Shown piece by piece: positions 35,601-43,595 of a stretch of 64,000 bases of DNA. The position numbers and the translations under genes are program-made. Under the pieces are notes generated by a model. It did not search any database, had not been told where the DNA came from, and worked only from the letters and a program-made list of their open reading frames with translations. Source of the stretch: SHLQ01 sp964562985 (GTDB lineage Bacteria > Actinomycetota > Acidimicrobiia > Acidimicrobiales > SHLQ01); assembly GCA_964562985.1 (NCBI GenBank), contig CAZLWE010000010.1, forward strand, positions 8,500 through 72,499, read 5' to 3'. The first letter of the stretch is position 1. Each line of letters opens with the position of its first letter.

Positions 35601-35680
35601 ACGATTGCGAAGCTTGTGAGTAGGTAGCGAAGAGGTCGCTGAAGGACGTTCTTCGCCGTAAGCCGGAACAGCACGTTCAC
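32618..35680 (-). CDS. FtsX/MacB-type ABC transporter permease
   Basis: A 1020-residue membrane protein with two copies of the MacB-like periplasmic domain plus FtsX domain arrangement. It has a membrane helix at about 20-40 ('YLLTSFAIVFSVAVVSAVFIF'), a large extracytoplasmic domain, and a three-helix FtsX core at about 265-410 ('FLIFNVFSITLGQRIRELGLLRAIGA'). A block of extra helices follows, then a second extracytoplasmic domain and a C-terminal FtsX core ('FERTREIGLFRAVGATRQQTRWII'). 'REIGLFRAVGA' is the coupling-helix signature. Such permeases pair with a LolD/MacB ATPase for lipoprotein or peptide handling. No ATPase is adjacent; the one at 48.7 kb is a candidate partner. Confidence 0.9.
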   Translation of the reverse strand: MNVLFRLTAKNVLQRPLRYLLTSFAIVFSVAVVSAVFIFTGGLRTTFDQLATNIESGYDIAVQPNIEFGDGFIAPTVPLEIFDLVESVEGVGEISPRVVGFGVVSVDADGVPGIAQGGTNLGVAWGDDAGSAARYFVQEGRRPASPDEFAIDVGLFELGNYEVGERYVLQVPNSSTDGQTFELTGTFTFGSPDNNSTVGAQLVALDTPTAIELINGGDGFSDLTLLVDEGEEIEDVIARIEPLFDDSLAVLSQEEVIERTQGDFGQILTIFQTVLLVFAIILTLVSAFLIFNVFSITLGQRIRELGLLRAIGAFGSQVTQLMIGEALFLGIASALIGFPAGLGLAWLLRAALSALGFPDNVGLPITGTAVIAAFIVGVVVTVAAATVPALQAQRVPPIAALRDGALLQIERITRPGRAVVPIIAVAVLLGFVVRVADGWVPRLGLPLLAALLLWIGLSQIDINLAKFGVFVLGVFLLVVALVEDAGLGATFALIGAGAFITIVGTILLMPFIATRLTSVLGRAPTAVVLGLIGVALGIAALANIGGAIFVAATGTPDFVIDASGMDVSPVALIVPLLILALIMAVVSFAIVRTAIGARGLSGQVARANAARNPQRTATTAAALMIGLTLVTAVTVIGDSIKASVSAALSSSITADWLIQAGQGGGPQAIPFSTEVAERLEALDEIESVLEFRVAFPAAWATSESGELNAADFQEFLPIILQLINDDADLSPEEVFALQQQLGTDININDASATDISTLEDHNDPDWIELDQSLVGPNAVYFEQSVAEEAGLEVGDTFSALFIDLESEDLVLAGIYDNGFVLGNRVMDLDLWNRHFPSDSDQFLSAITASGVPQEDARIAMEEALAEDFPIIEIRTREEFAENTERQINQTLATVNVLLGLSGVVAALGILVALALSVFERTREIGLFRAVGATRQQTRWIIRWEGVIVAAFGGLTGVLIGVPIGVLATSKMPEFLVNQISVPIPTLVFYLLFASIVGLFAAVFPAWTAGRLNVLDAISAD

Positions 35681-35756
35681 AAACTATTCGATCTATGCGT
35701 TCATGGTCTGTCGAGTGACCGAATTCGCCAACTCAACGAACCGGAGGGGGTGCGGG

Positions 35757-35762
35757 TAGCGT
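35757..35762 (+). promoter_or_regulatory. -10 box, leaderless start of the SGNH lipoprotein
   Basis: TAGCGT ends 6 bases before the GTG at 35769. Confidence 0.55.
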
Positions 35763-35768
35763 CGGCGC

Positions 35769-37115
35769 GTGGATGAGTTTTGTGCGCTCGTGCGTGGTGG
35801 CGGCCTTTCCGTGCGCAGAGTTTGGTTGGGAGGTGCGGGCCTGTTCCTGTCGTTGTTGCTCGTTGCTTGCAGTAGCGAGACGGCTTCAACGGGGGAAGTA
35901 ACCGCAACCGATACTCCCCTGGAAGCGCAAACGACTACCACGACGACCGAGGTGGCGAATCGGCCCCCAGAGATCCGCGTGGCGAGCGTGGGTCGAGCAG
36001 AGATCGGGCAACAATTCACCGAAGCAATCCTGGGCTTCGACCCAGACGGCGATGACGTCATAGTCTCGGTCTCCGATGGGCCGCTCGGCTTCGTTCCAAC
36101 GCTCAACACCCGGGGGCGGGTTACCGGCTTTACCTGGGAGCCCGTAGAACCGGGCGAGTGGACGGTCGAGGTAACCGGAACCGATCCTGATGGCGCAGCC
36201 ACATCCGCCGAAGTGCTTCTCGTTGCCCGAAACCCTCGGTCCGTAGACCTGCTCCTCGCGATGGGAGACTCCGTTGCTGCAGGTTTCGGTCGCGATCGAA
36301 GCGACCTGCTCGGCATCGACGACTGCTCCCGCAGCGAGGCGGCCGCCTATGGGATACAGACCCATCAAGAGCTCGTTGACGTTGGGTCGCTCGGTGCCGA
36401 TGGTGGCGCGCTCCTCGTTGCCTGTGCGGGCGCGACAACCACATCGGTCATCAATACCTCTGTCGCAGCGACCGACCCCACTGGGGAAGTAACCAGCGAT
36501 GCTGCACGATCGCAACTGCAATGGGCCCTCGACCTGAACCCGACGATCGTCACGCTTACCGTCGGTGTCTCGGACCTCGGCTTCTTCGATGCCGAACGGG
36601 TTGACGAGATCGTGATGCCGAGCCCCGAAGCCAGAGGCCAGCACGGGACGTTTGCGGAGAACTTGGCGACGATCGTCACCCAACTCGTGACGGCAACCGA
36701 CGCGCATGTGGCCATCACGACGTACTACGACCCGGTCGCGAGTTCCCCGAATGGAGTCGAAGGATGCGAGAGCGAGTGCTTCCGAAGCGTGTTTGCAGAA
36801 CGGATCACCGCGTTAAACGAGACGATCACCAGCGTGACCGACAACTTCCCCGAAGGGCGTTTGTCGCTGGTTCGCCTCGACGATGAGAACGACGTGTGGG
36901 AGGCCGGCAACGCTACCGGACCAGACATCCTGCGCGAAGGTCTCGGCCCGCTCGATGGGCTCGTGGATCAATTCACCGGCGGCGGTGGCGCGACATGTGC
37001 CAGTGACGGAGCTCCCGACCGCGATCTCATCTCTGGGCTTGATTGTGTTCACCCGAACGCAGATGGGCACGGTGAGATCCGTCGCCTCGTCGTTGAGGCG
37101 CTCCTTTCTATCTGA
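35769..37115 (+). CDS. SGNH/GDSL-hydrolase-like lipoprotein with Ig-like domain
   Basis: A 448-residue lipoprotein (signal ending 'LLLVACSS', Cys near 34) with a Thr-rich linker and an Ig/cadherin-like domain at about 60-150 ('PDGDDVIVSVSDGP...VEVTGTDPDG'). The C-terminal SGNH domain has block I 'MGDSVAAGFG' with the nucleophile Ser, block II 'CAGATT', and block V 'DCVHPNADGH' with the Asp/His pair. Block III, normally GxND, reads 'VGVSDLGF', so the oxyanion Asn is not at its usual place. Esterase or acetylhydrolase activity at the cell surface is likely but unproven. The GTG start is fixed by the -10 box 6 bases upstream. Confidence 0.78.
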   Translation: MDEFCALVRGGGLSVRRVWLGGAGLFLSLLLVACSSETASTGEVTATDTPLEAQTTTTTTEVANRPPEIRVASVGRAEIGQQFTEAILGFDPDGDDVIVSVSDGPLGFVPTLNTRGRVTGFTWEPVEPGEWTVEVTGTDPDGAATSAEVLLVARNPRSVDLLLAMGDSVAAGFGRDRSDLLGIDDCSRSEAAAYGIQTHQELVDVGSLGADGGALLVACAGATTTSVINTSVAATDPTGEVTSDAARSQLQWALDLNPTIVTLTVGVSDLGFFDAERVDEIVMPSPEARGQHGTFAENLATIVTQLVTATDAHVAITTYYDPVASSPNGVEGCESECFRSVFAERITALNETITSVTDNFPEGRLSLVRLDDENDVWEAGNATGPDILREGLGPLDGLVDQFTGGGGATCASDGAPDRDLISGLDCVHPNADGHGEIRRLVVEALLSI

Positions 37116-37132
37116 GCGACTAGACATGTGTT

Positions 37133-38002
37133 GTGGTTTCCTCGATCGCCGTTGGCCGACACTTCGGGCCGTACCTGATCCGCGATGTTCTGGGGAAGGG
37201 CGCCTCGGCAACGGTGTACATCGGTCGCCGATCCGATGACGTCGACGTTGCGGTCAAGGTCCTATCAACGTTCGCCATGGGTAATGCCGACTTCCGGCGA
37301 GCCGTGCCACGGGAGTACGACGCGGTTTCTCGCATCGACCATCCCGGGGTGATTTCGATGAACAAAATGGGGACCATCGCGGACATCTTGTTCATCGAAA
37401 TGGAATGGATTGACGGCCCAACGCTCGACGCGGTGCAAGTCGTCGGAAAAGCACTTCCACTTGAACAAGCCAGCCAGCTCATCGCCCAAGCTGGGGATGC
37501 AGCTCAGGCCTGCCATGACGTAGGCGTTGTTCATCGCGACCTGAAGCCATCGAACATTCTCCTTCGAGACGGCCATCCGGTGCTCTTCGACTTTGGACTC
37601 GCTCAAGACGCCCAAGCTCTCGACGCGCAACCTGGCCGTCTCTATGGCACACCGATGACAGCTTCGCCAGAGCAGGTACTGGCTGAGGGCCCGGTCGATG
37701 GACGTGCCGATGTGTACGCCCTTGGCGTGACACTCTTTCGTTTGATTACGGGGAAGCTGCCGTTCTACGGCGAGCGCATGGATCTTCTCCGACTCCATGC
37801 TGAGCAGCCCGCTCCTGCGCCGAGCTCAATTAACAAGTGGCTACCGAGCGAGTTCGACGAGTTGGTGCTTCGGTCGCTCGAGAAGAACCCAGACGACCGT
37901 TATCCAAGTGCAGCCGCTTTCGCTGAGGCGGTTCGTGCGATCCCTAGCGAACTACTGGTTGAGAAAAAGCGCGGCTGGCGACGCAACGCCCGTCGAGAAT
38001 AG
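37133..38002 (+). CDS. Serine/threonine protein kinase (PknB-like, soluble)
   Basis: A 289-residue Hanks-type kinase with all catalytic landmarks: P-loop 'LGKGASATVY' (about 20-29), 'VAVKVL' with the ATP-binding Lys, 'HRDLKPSNILL' catalytic loop with Asp, 'DFGLA' magnesium-binding motif, 'TPMTASPEQ' activation segment and 'DGRADVYALGVTLFRLITGKLPF'. No membrane helix or PASTA domains are present, unlike PknB proper, so it is probably cytosolic. It starts 17 bases after the SGNH gene stop and may be co-transcribed. Targets are unknown. Confidence 0.92.
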   Translation: MVSSIAVGRHFGPYLIRDVLGKGASATVYIGRRSDDVDVAVKVLSTFAMGNADFRRAVPREYDAVSRIDHPGVISMNKMGTIADILFIEMEWIDGPTLDAVQVVGKALPLEQASQLIAQAGDAAQACHDVGVVHRDLKPSNILLRDGHPVLFDFGLAQDAQALDAQPGRLYGTPMTASPEQVLAEGPVDGRADVYALGVTLFRLITGKLPFYGERMDLLRLHAEQPAPAPSSINKWLPSEFDELVLRSLEKNPDDRYPSAAAFAEAVRAIPSELLVEKKRGWRRNARRE

Positions 38003-38008
38003 ATCCCG

Positions 38009-38197
38009 CTATTCGAGGATGCGTCGGTCAGGGTTTGCGATAACCCCGTCTCGCCCGCAAGACCAGCACGGCGTGCCCACATAGGCTCGCCATGTCACTT
38101 CACAGCGTCGGCACTCGTGGACTGTTGGTGGAGTTGAAGACACAGAGGTCCCGAGACGGTGCGAGAAGATTGCGCCTAATTGTGGATCGGGGCCCAT
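38009..38197 (-). CDS. Small zinc-ribbon protein
   Basis: A 62-residue protein with two CxxC pairs ('CRRCEVTWRA', 'CWSCG') 14 residues apart, a single zinc ribbon. The ATG at 38197 is supported by a TAAGGT -10 box ending 8 bases upstream, giving a leaderless transcript as for many genes here. I do not recognise a named family; a nucleic-acid or protein interaction role is possible. Its stop lies 6 bases after the convergent kinase gene. Confidence 0.55.
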   Translation of the reverse strand: MGPDPQLGAIFSHRLGTSVSSTPPTVHECRRCEVTWRAYVGTPCWSCGRDGVIANPDRRILE

Positions 38198-38205
38198 GCG
38201 CGGCC

Positions 38206-38211
38206 ACCTTA
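38206..38211 (-). promoter_or_regulatory. -10 box, leaderless start of the small zinc-ribbon gene
   Basis: TAAGGT on the minus strand ends 8 bases before the ATG at 38197. Confidence 0.5.
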
Positions 38212-38349
38212 GAGGCGACCGATGCTGCGGTTGGTGGATGGGCTTAGAGGAATATGTGAACCAGTGGAGACCCAACTTCGGTTGGAGTTTGGACTACGGT
38301 GCGACGAAACGCGAACGGCACTTCGTTCGCCGGAGAAAAGGTACTCAAC

Positions 38350-38904
38350 ATGGCCACACCCTGTCCCCCCGTAGACGGTTCTGCTGAGCGTCAGACACAG
38401 TTCGATGGCCCACCACCGATGTGCATCGATCCAGCGAAGTCCTACACCGCAGTGCTCGACACCAGTTTGGGTTCGATCACCATCGCGCTCGATGCAGCGG
38501 CAGCACCGAATACCGTCAACAACTTCGTCGTGCTCGCCCGCTACAAGTACTACGAGGGCATCGTCTTCCATCGAATCATCAACGGTTTCATGTGCCAGGG
38601 CGGTGATCCCACGGGAACGGGACGCGGTGGCCCCGGGTACAAGTTCGCCGACGAGCTACCAGCTCCGAACACCTACAAGGTTGGTTCGGTCGCGATGGCC
38701 AATGCTGGCCCGAATACAAACGGCAGCCAATTCTTCCTTGTGAGTGGTGCGAGCGGTGTGGGTCTTCCGCCGCACTACTCGCTCTTCGGTCAGATCACCG
38801 AAGGCCTGGACGTTCTGAACACCATGCAAAACGTTCCGACCGATCGCGGGGATCGGCCACACGACGACGTCGTCATCAACTCGGTAGCGATTACCGAGTC
38901 CTAG
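38350..38904 (+). CDS. Cyclophilin-type peptidyl-prolyl cis-trans isomerase
   Basis: Catalyses cis-trans isomerisation of Xaa-Pro bonds. The 184-residue protein lacks a signal peptide and is probably cytosolic. Cyclophilin motifs are intact: 'FHRIINGFMCQGGDPTGTGRGGPGYKFADE' with the catalytic Arg and the Gln, 'VAMANAGPNTNGSQFFL' and 'HYSLFGQITEGLDVLNTM'. The ATG at 38350 is preferred over one at 38299 because GGAGAAAAGG lies 8-17 bases upstream as a Shine-Dalgarno and because it matches the usual actinobacterial start. The gene stands alone. Confidence 0.92.
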   Translation: MATPCPPVDGSAERQTQFDGPPPMCIDPAKSYTAVLDTSLGSITIALDAAAAPNTVNNFVVLARYKYYEGIVFHRIINGFMCQGGDPTGTGRGGPGYKFADELPAPNTYKVGSVAMANAGPNTNGSQFFLVSGASGVGLPPHYSLFGQITEGLDVLNTMQNVPTDRGDRPHDDVVINSVAITES

Positions 38905-38905
38905 A

Positions 38906-39670
38906 TTATTCAGGGGCGAAGCTAAACGAGCCCAAGTCGCTCGCGTACGCGCCGGCCTCGGCCTCTCGAAGCAAGGTCGCAGGTCCCGCGTCGTGGTCGG
39001 GGAGCACCAATCCGATGCGAGCGTCCAGTGATGATGCTTGCAGCGCTCCGAGAACGCGTTCGGCCATCGCGAGACACGCTGCCTCGCTATCGATCCCGGC
39101 CGCACAGAGAACGAATCGACCGTCGCTAGAGCTAGTGAGGAGATCCGTTGGACGGATAGTCGTCAAAAGCTGACGAGCGGCTTCCTTGCGGCTGACGTCG
39201 TCGGTGGCATGCTCGTCGGCGAGCAGAACAACGGCTCCAGCAAACGAGCGCCCGTTGTCGAGGTACTCCTCGAAGCGGCCAAGTACAGCTTCGGTTTCAG
39301 GCAGTCCCGTGACCGCGTCGGTTCGCCAGCGCGGGGTCACGGTCGATTGCTCGCGTTCAATAAGTGCCACTGCGCCGGTGACCACATCGTTCTCCGTAAC
39401 CGACTGCGCTCGCATTTGGAATCGGCCTTCGACTCCGGTGAGGTGAAAGTGCAATACACCTGCGTCTTCATCGGTCGGGTTGAAGATCGACGCCCAGAAG
39501 CTATCGACGAGGGCTCGGTCGCCCTGCTCGACGTATAGCCGCCAGTCATCGCCAGATACGCAGCGCATAAGCTGGGTGAAGATGGGGTTCGACTCCAACA
39601 CCTTCCCGCTTGCATCGGCGAAAAAGACTGCTGAATCGAGAACGCTCGCTAGAGCGGTTAACGGTTTCAT
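38906..39670 (-). CDS. PAS-like protein with degenerate GGDEF domain
   Basis: A 254-residue protein. Residues 1-110 resemble a PAS sensor ('LDSAVFFADASGKVLESNPIFTQLM'). From about 115, 'RTDAVTGLPETEAVLGRFEEYL' is the diguanylate cyclase entry motif (DxLTGLxNR), but the position of the catalytic GGDEF loop reads 'SSDGRFVL', so cyclase activity is unlikely. It may bind c-di-GMP or GTP, or act as a protein-interaction module. Its start overlaps the stop of the zinc-ribbon membrane protein by 4 bases, so both are made together. The signal is unknown. Confidence 0.72.
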   Translation of the reverse strand: MKPLTALASVLDSAVFFADASGKVLESNPIFTQLMRCVSGDDWRLYVEQGDRALVDSFWASIFNPTDEDAGVLHFHLTGVEGRFQMRAQSVTENDVVTGAVALIEREQSTVTPRWRTDAVTGLPETEAVLGRFEEYLDNGRSFAGAVVLLADEHATDDVSRKEAARQLLTTIRPTDLLTSSSDGRFVLCAAGIDSEAACLAMAERVLGALQASSLDARIGLVLPDHDAGPATLLREAEAGAYASDLGSFSFAPE

Positions 39671-40851
39671 TGTGCTATCTCCTGTGCGTCGGCCGACTCC
39701 TCGTCGGTGGCTTCTTGTTCTGTTGCTGGCTCAGCTGGGGCCTCGGTCGTCGCACCAGATGCGAACGCGAGCCCACTGGGCCATGTGCAGGGGTCGTCGG
39801 GCGAGACTTCGGCACCCTCAACACTCACGAGGGTGTCAACGGACTCTGCGAGCTGTTCGTGATCGAAGGTACGGCCCGCGATTCGAGCTTCGACCGCTTC
39901 TCCTTGGTTCGATACGAGTAGTTGTGCCCCATCTCCGGACAGTTGTTCGCCGGCCGTGACCGTGTCGATGGTTAGTTCGTTGGTTGCTTGGTCAAACTCG
40001 AGGAGGAAGCGGTTCTCACCGACGGGCTCTCCTCCGAGTCGCAGACTGTCCGAGCCTCGCGATGGTGAAACGGCAACCGTCGCACCATTCGACTTGGTGG
40101 TAATGATCGCTGGTCGGCTCGAACCAAGCGGGGTGAAGATCCGCGCGGAACGAGCAGATGGGAGGGGAGCGGTGTCGATCAGGGTGGTGTTCGTATCAAT
40201 GTTGATACCTGAAGTTTGAACGGTGGTCGGTTCTTCTCCCACACAGGCGATGAGTTGCACGATGACCATGGTGTCGCCAAACAACGCATCGACTTCGCCC
40301 TGACTCCATTCCCGAATTGGTGCCTCGGTCGTTGTCGTAGTGGGAAACAGGGTCGTTGTCGTCGTCTCTTCGAATGCAAGGTTGTCGGGCTCAGGCGCTG
40401 ATGCTGATCCGAAGGTGGTCCACGCAAGCCACCCGACCGCCAACACGAGCAGCCCAAGGAGAACGAACACACGGCGGCTGGGGTCTTCGTTTCGCAAACC
40501 TCGGCTGGAGCCGGGCATCGTTCCGATGATCGGAATGTCGGTTGCGGTTTTTGCCTTTGGAACGGCCGTGACCTGCGCGTCGGGAATTCCTGGAGTCGGC
40601 GCTTCTCCCCCGAGTCCGAGTGCGTCGGACAAACGGCTGTCGTCGAGTGTCGACTTGCGCCGAAGTTGGCTCAGGCGGCTCGTCTTTTCGGACTTCTTCT
40701 TCTCGACTGCGGGCAACTCGGGTTCAGCTACAACCTCAGGTTGAGGTTCGGGGTCGCTGCCGAGCTTGAGAAGTTGACCGCTGCAACGGGAACAAAACGA
40801 CGCAGCGGGGTCGTTCTTTGCACCGCAGAGATAACACTCATGATCCGACAT
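39667..40851 (-). CDS. Zinc-ribbon membrane protein with extracytoplasmic domain
   Basis: A 394-residue protein. It starts with a cytoplasmic zinc ribbon 'CYLCGAKNDPAASFCSRC' (residues 6-23), then a charged linker, one membrane helix at about 128-150 ('VFVLLGLLVLAVGWLAWTTF'), a Thr-rich spacer, and an extracytoplasmic domain of about 200 residues with two Cys ('IACVGEE', 'DDPCTWP'). The ATG is preceded by GAAAGGG. The tail is acidic and Ala-rich. It is coupled to the PAS/GGDEF-like gene, so a sensing or signalling pair is plausible. I do not recognise the outer domain. Confidence 0.75.
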   Translation of the reverse strand: MSDHECYLCGAKNDPAASFCSRCSGQLLKLGSDPEPQPEVVAEPELPAVEKKKSEKTSRLSQLRRKSTLDDSRLSDALGLGGEAPTPGIPDAQVTAVPKAKTATDIPIIGTMPGSSRGLRNEDPSRRVFVLLGLLVLAVGWLAWTTFGSASAPEPDNLAFEETTTTTLFPTTTTTEAPIREWSQGEVDALFGDTMVIVQLIACVGEEPTTVQTSGINIDTNTTLIDTAPLPSARSARIFTPLGSSRPAIITTKSNGATVAVSPSRGSDSLRLGGEPVGENRFLLEFDQATNELTIDTVTAGEQLSGDGAQLLVSNQGEAVEARIAGRTFDHEQLAESVDTLVSVEGAEVSPDDPCTWPSGLAFASGATTEAPAEPATEQEATDEESADAQEIAQ

Positions 40852-40905
40852 AACCCTTTCAACATCGGCATTTCGATCCGCACGTTGAGCCTCATTTGCT
40901 TACCG

Positions 40906-41295
40906 TTAGGGAATATTCGATCCGCTCCTTTGGGCCCATCTAGCCGCCTCTTCGCGAGCTTCTATCTCGAAGGGAATGTCCAAGTACGCCTGTCGGTGGT
41001 TCCGACAGGAACGTAGATTCCGTAGGTAATCGCCCACATAGCGTGCGAGGAAACGGATCGGTCCATGCTCTGCGAACTGACGGACGTGGACCAGTTCGTG
41101 CGCCAGAAGCGATGTTGCCCGGTGTTCGACGCGGTCACCGCGCAGGAAGACCAAGTTACCGATGGTCATGCCGTCTGCTGCCGGAGGCAAGAGGTTTGTG
41201 CGGATAAGACGCACCCGGCCGAGAATCTCATCTCCGACGTGATCGAAGATCGAGATTTCGTCATGGTCGAGGCGACGCCTGCGAGTCGGTGGCAT
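40906..41295 (-). CDS. DUF4157-like putative zinc metallopeptidase
   Basis: A 129-residue protein with 'LLAHELVHVRQFAEHGP', an HExxH zinc motif in the context typical of DUF4157 (AHELxHVxQ). A second helix 'PFEIEAREEAARWA' may supply the third ligand Glu, as seen in the family. DUF4157 domains occur in eCIS-associated toxins and in short standalone proteins; no toxin or eCIS gene lies nearby. The ATG at 41295 follows a TATGTT -10 box by 6 bases. Confidence 0.75.
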   Translation of the reverse strand: MPPTRRRRLDHDEISIFDHVGDEILGRVRLIRTNLLPPAADGMTIGNLVFLRGDRVEHRATSLLAHELVHVRQFAEHGPIRFLARYVGDYLRNLRSCRNHRQAYLDIPFEIEAREEAARWAQRSGSNIP

Positions 41296-41301
41296 CTACT
41301 C

Positions 41302-41307
41302 AACATA
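41302..41307 (-). promoter_or_regulatory. -10 box, leaderless start of the DUF4157 gene
   Basis: TATGTT on the minus strand ends 6 bases before the ATG at 41295. Together with the TAGGCT box of the divergent DUF3499 gene it forms a compact bidirectional promoter region. Confidence 0.5.
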
Positions 41308-41353
41308 TCTGTTGGGAGGAATTACGCGGATGTACTTTGGATCGTTGAATTGT

Positions 41354-41359
41354 TAGGCT
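41354..41359 (+). promoter_or_regulatory. -10 box, leaderless start of the DUF3499 gene
   Basis: TAGGCT ends 7 bases before the ATG at 41367; no Shine-Dalgarno. Confidence 0.6.
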
Positions 41360-41366
41360 CGAACCT

Positions 41367-41945
41367 ATGTCTCGGCTATGCGCCAAGCCCACGTGCTCAG
41401 AACCTGCGGCTGCATGGATTAATGTTCTCCGCGAGGAGCGGCGGGCCATCGCCCACGACTCTGCGTCTCCGCATGGGTTGGCGCTTTGCCAAGCGCACCT
41501 CGATCGCTTCGTGGTTCCAGCGGGATGGGAACTGCACAAAGGCGATCGTGGGAGCACTACTGCAGCGCCAAAGGAACCCCACGACGACATCTCCGATATG
41601 GAGCCTCTCGATGATCCGCGTTCAGCGAGCCGCGAGCGGCCGTGGTTTTTGGCGGGAACTCTAAGCGACGTTCCCGTCCATCCCTTGCTCGTGGCCAGCG
41701 ACGACGCGGGCGTCGATGAGTCCCCCTCTCTCGCGAGTGGTTCGCTCTTGCGCCGGGCCTTCAACGGACCCGAGCGAAACGACGATCAGGCACGTCGAGC
41801 CCACGCGGCAGCGGCGGTCACCGATTCGGAGGACACCCGATACGACCGAGAGACCGAACGCGCGGCTCGCTCACTCGATGAGTACGGCACGGCACAGTTG
41901 CCCTTTCCGCCGTTCACGCCCGACGTGCAAGCCGCTGTTTCGTAA
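41367..41945 (+). CDS. DUF3499-family protein
   Basis: A 192-residue protein. The N-terminal 55 residues match the actinobacterial DUF3499 pattern: 'CAKPTCSEPAAAWINVL' with two Cys and the PA-A motif, and 'LALCQAHLDRFVVPAGWEL' with Cys, His and the terminal GW. These Cys/His residues probably hold a zinc ion. The C-terminal 120 residues are acidic/polar and probably disordered. The function of the family is unknown. It lies 6 bases before the propeller gene and is probably co-transcribed with it. Confidence 0.78.
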   Translation: MSRLCAKPTCSEPAAAWINVLREERRAIAHDSASPHGLALCQAHLDRFVVPAGWELHKGDRGSTTAAPKEPHDDISDMEPLDDPRSASRERPWFLAGTLSDVPVHPLLVASDDAGVDESPSLASGSLLRRAFNGPERNDDQARRAHAAAAVTDSEDTRYDRETERAARSLDEYGTAQLPFPPFTPDVQAAVS

Positions 41946-41951
41946 CTCATC

Positions 41952-43595
41952 GTGACCGCAACCGAACCGAAAAAGGTAGAGCTACCCGAGAACATCACGC
42001 CGGACCAAGGTCCGCGCCGTAGGTCGCGGTCGCTGCGCGGCGCTCGCCGGCTCCGTGCGTACCTTGCCATCGGTGCACTGGCCATCGGCGCAACGACGCT
42101 GGTGGCCACACCATTGGGCGACACGTTCGTTGCCCAAACCCAGGAGATCATTGCCAACGTCACCGGGTCTGAAACCGCGGAGCCTGAAGCAGAGATCGAG
42201 GAAGAGCCGGTCGTCGAGGTGTTGCCTCAGATCGTCTTTGATGACTCCGTGTTCGTCGATCCACAGATGGTCGGATTGCAGCCACCGTGGGACTTCGATG
42301 GTCTGCTGACCTTTCGTGGTTCACCTACCCGCAGCTTCTACGGCAGGGGTCCGGTGCCCGATGACCCCGCCGTGCAATGGCGCTTCCCTGAAGAAGGTGG
42401 ACTGTGCCGTCAGTCCACGGTTGGGGCCCAGACTTCAACGTGGTGCGGTACGGGTTGGACGGGGCAGTCGGCACTGTTCCGACTCGACGGGCGCCTCTGG
42501 TCCGTGTTCGGGGCGCTCGATGGTGCGGTCCACTTTCTTGACGCCGAGACCGGCGAACCAATTCTCCCGAGCTTCGAGACCAACGACATCATCAAGGGGT
42601 CGGTCACGATCGATCCCGATGGATTTCCACTCGTCTACACCGGTTCGCGCGACAACCAGTTTCGGATCATCGCATTTGACGACGGAAATCCCCGCGAGCT
42701 GTGGTCTCTCGACGCCGAGTTCACGAGCGAGACCTTGTGGAACAACGACTGGGACGGCGCAGCACTCGTCCTGGAGGACTTCTTGATCGTCGGCGGAGAG
42801 AACAGCCGAATCCATGTCATCCAATTGAATCGAGTGTGGGGGGACGACGGACTGGTGCAGGTCGACCCCGAGGTCATCTTTAGCGCTCCGGGCTGGGACG
42901 CCGAACTTCTCTCATCTATCCCCGACGACAACGTCTCGATTGAGAACTCCGTCGCGGTCAGTGGCGACACGTTGTACTTCGCAAACTCCGGCGGACTGGT
43001 TCAAGGTTGGGATCTGGCTCCGCTTCGCGACGGCGGCGACCCAGTCCGCTCGTTCCGCTATTGGGTTGGGGACGATGTCGATGCTTCGATCGTTATCGAT
43101 ACCGAAGGCATGCTCTACGTGGCAGCCGAGTTTGAACGCCGAAACGCTCGATCGCAGGAACTCGGCCAGCTCTTCAAGCTTGACCCCACCCAAGACGGCG
43201 AGGACGCACTCGTGTGGTCGGTGGAGGAGAACCAGGGGGCCAACACCGGTATCTGGGGTACGCCCGCCCTGCACGACGGTGCAGTGATCTTCGGCAGCGA
43301 AGGCGGCCAGTTCCGGGCCGTCGACCAAGAGACCGGCGAAGATCTTTGGAACATCGAGGGCCTCGGCTTTCATCTTTGGTCTTCCCCGGTTGTCGTTGAC
43401 GACGTCCTTCTCATGGGTGACTGCTTCGGAAGCTTGCACGCATTCGATGCCTCGGACATCCGCAATGAACCAGACAAGCTGTGGGAACTACAGCTCGACG
43501 ATGGCTGCATCGAATCCACCCCCGCCGTCTGGGAAGGCAACATCGTCGTAGGAACCCGCCGCGGCGGCGTATACGGAATTAGCGGTACCAGATAG
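41952..43595 (+). CDS. Membrane-anchored PQQ-like beta-propeller protein
   Basis: A 547-residue protein with a basic N-terminus, one membrane helix at about 33-52 ('AYLAIGALAIGATTLVATPL') and an acidic linker, then an extracytoplasmic propeller with repeated blades ending in Trp motifs ('VHFLDAETGEPI', 'ELWSLDAEFTSE', 'FRAVDQETGEDLWNIEG', 'LHAFDASDIRNEPDKLWEL'), the tryptophan-docking pattern of PQQ/quinoprotein repeats. Four Cys residues ('GGLCRQS', 'STWCGTG', 'MGDCFGS', 'DDGCIES') may form disulfides. Cofactor binding cannot be told from sequence; many such proteins bind none. It overlaps cysS by 17 bases at the convergent 3' ends. Confidence 0.85.
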   Translation: MTATEPKKVELPENITPDQGPRRRSRSLRGARRLRAYLAIGALAIGATTLVATPLGDTFVAQTQEIIANVTGSETAEPEAEIEEEPVVEVLPQIVFDDSVFVDPQMVGLQPPWDFDGLLTFRGSPTRSFYGRGPVPDDPAVQWRFPEEGGLCRQSTVGAQTSTWCGTGWTGQSALFRLDGRLWSVFGALDGAVHFLDAETGEPILPSFETNDIIKGSVTIDPDGFPLVYTGSRDNQFRIIAFDDGNPRELWSLDAEFTSETLWNNDWDGAALVLEDFLIVGGENSRIHVIQLNRVWGDDGLVQVDPEVIFSAPGWDAELLSSIPDDNVSIENSVAVSGDTLYFANSGGLVQGWDLAPLRDGGDPVRSFRYWVGDDVDASIVIDTEGMLYVAAEFERRNARSQELGQLFKLDPTQDGEDALVWSVEENQGANTGIWGTPALHDGAVIFGSEGGQFRAVDQETGEDLWNIEGLGFHLWSSPVVVDDVLLMGDCFGSLHAFDASDIRNEPDKLWELQLDDGCIESTPAVWEGNIVVGTRRGGVYGISGTR

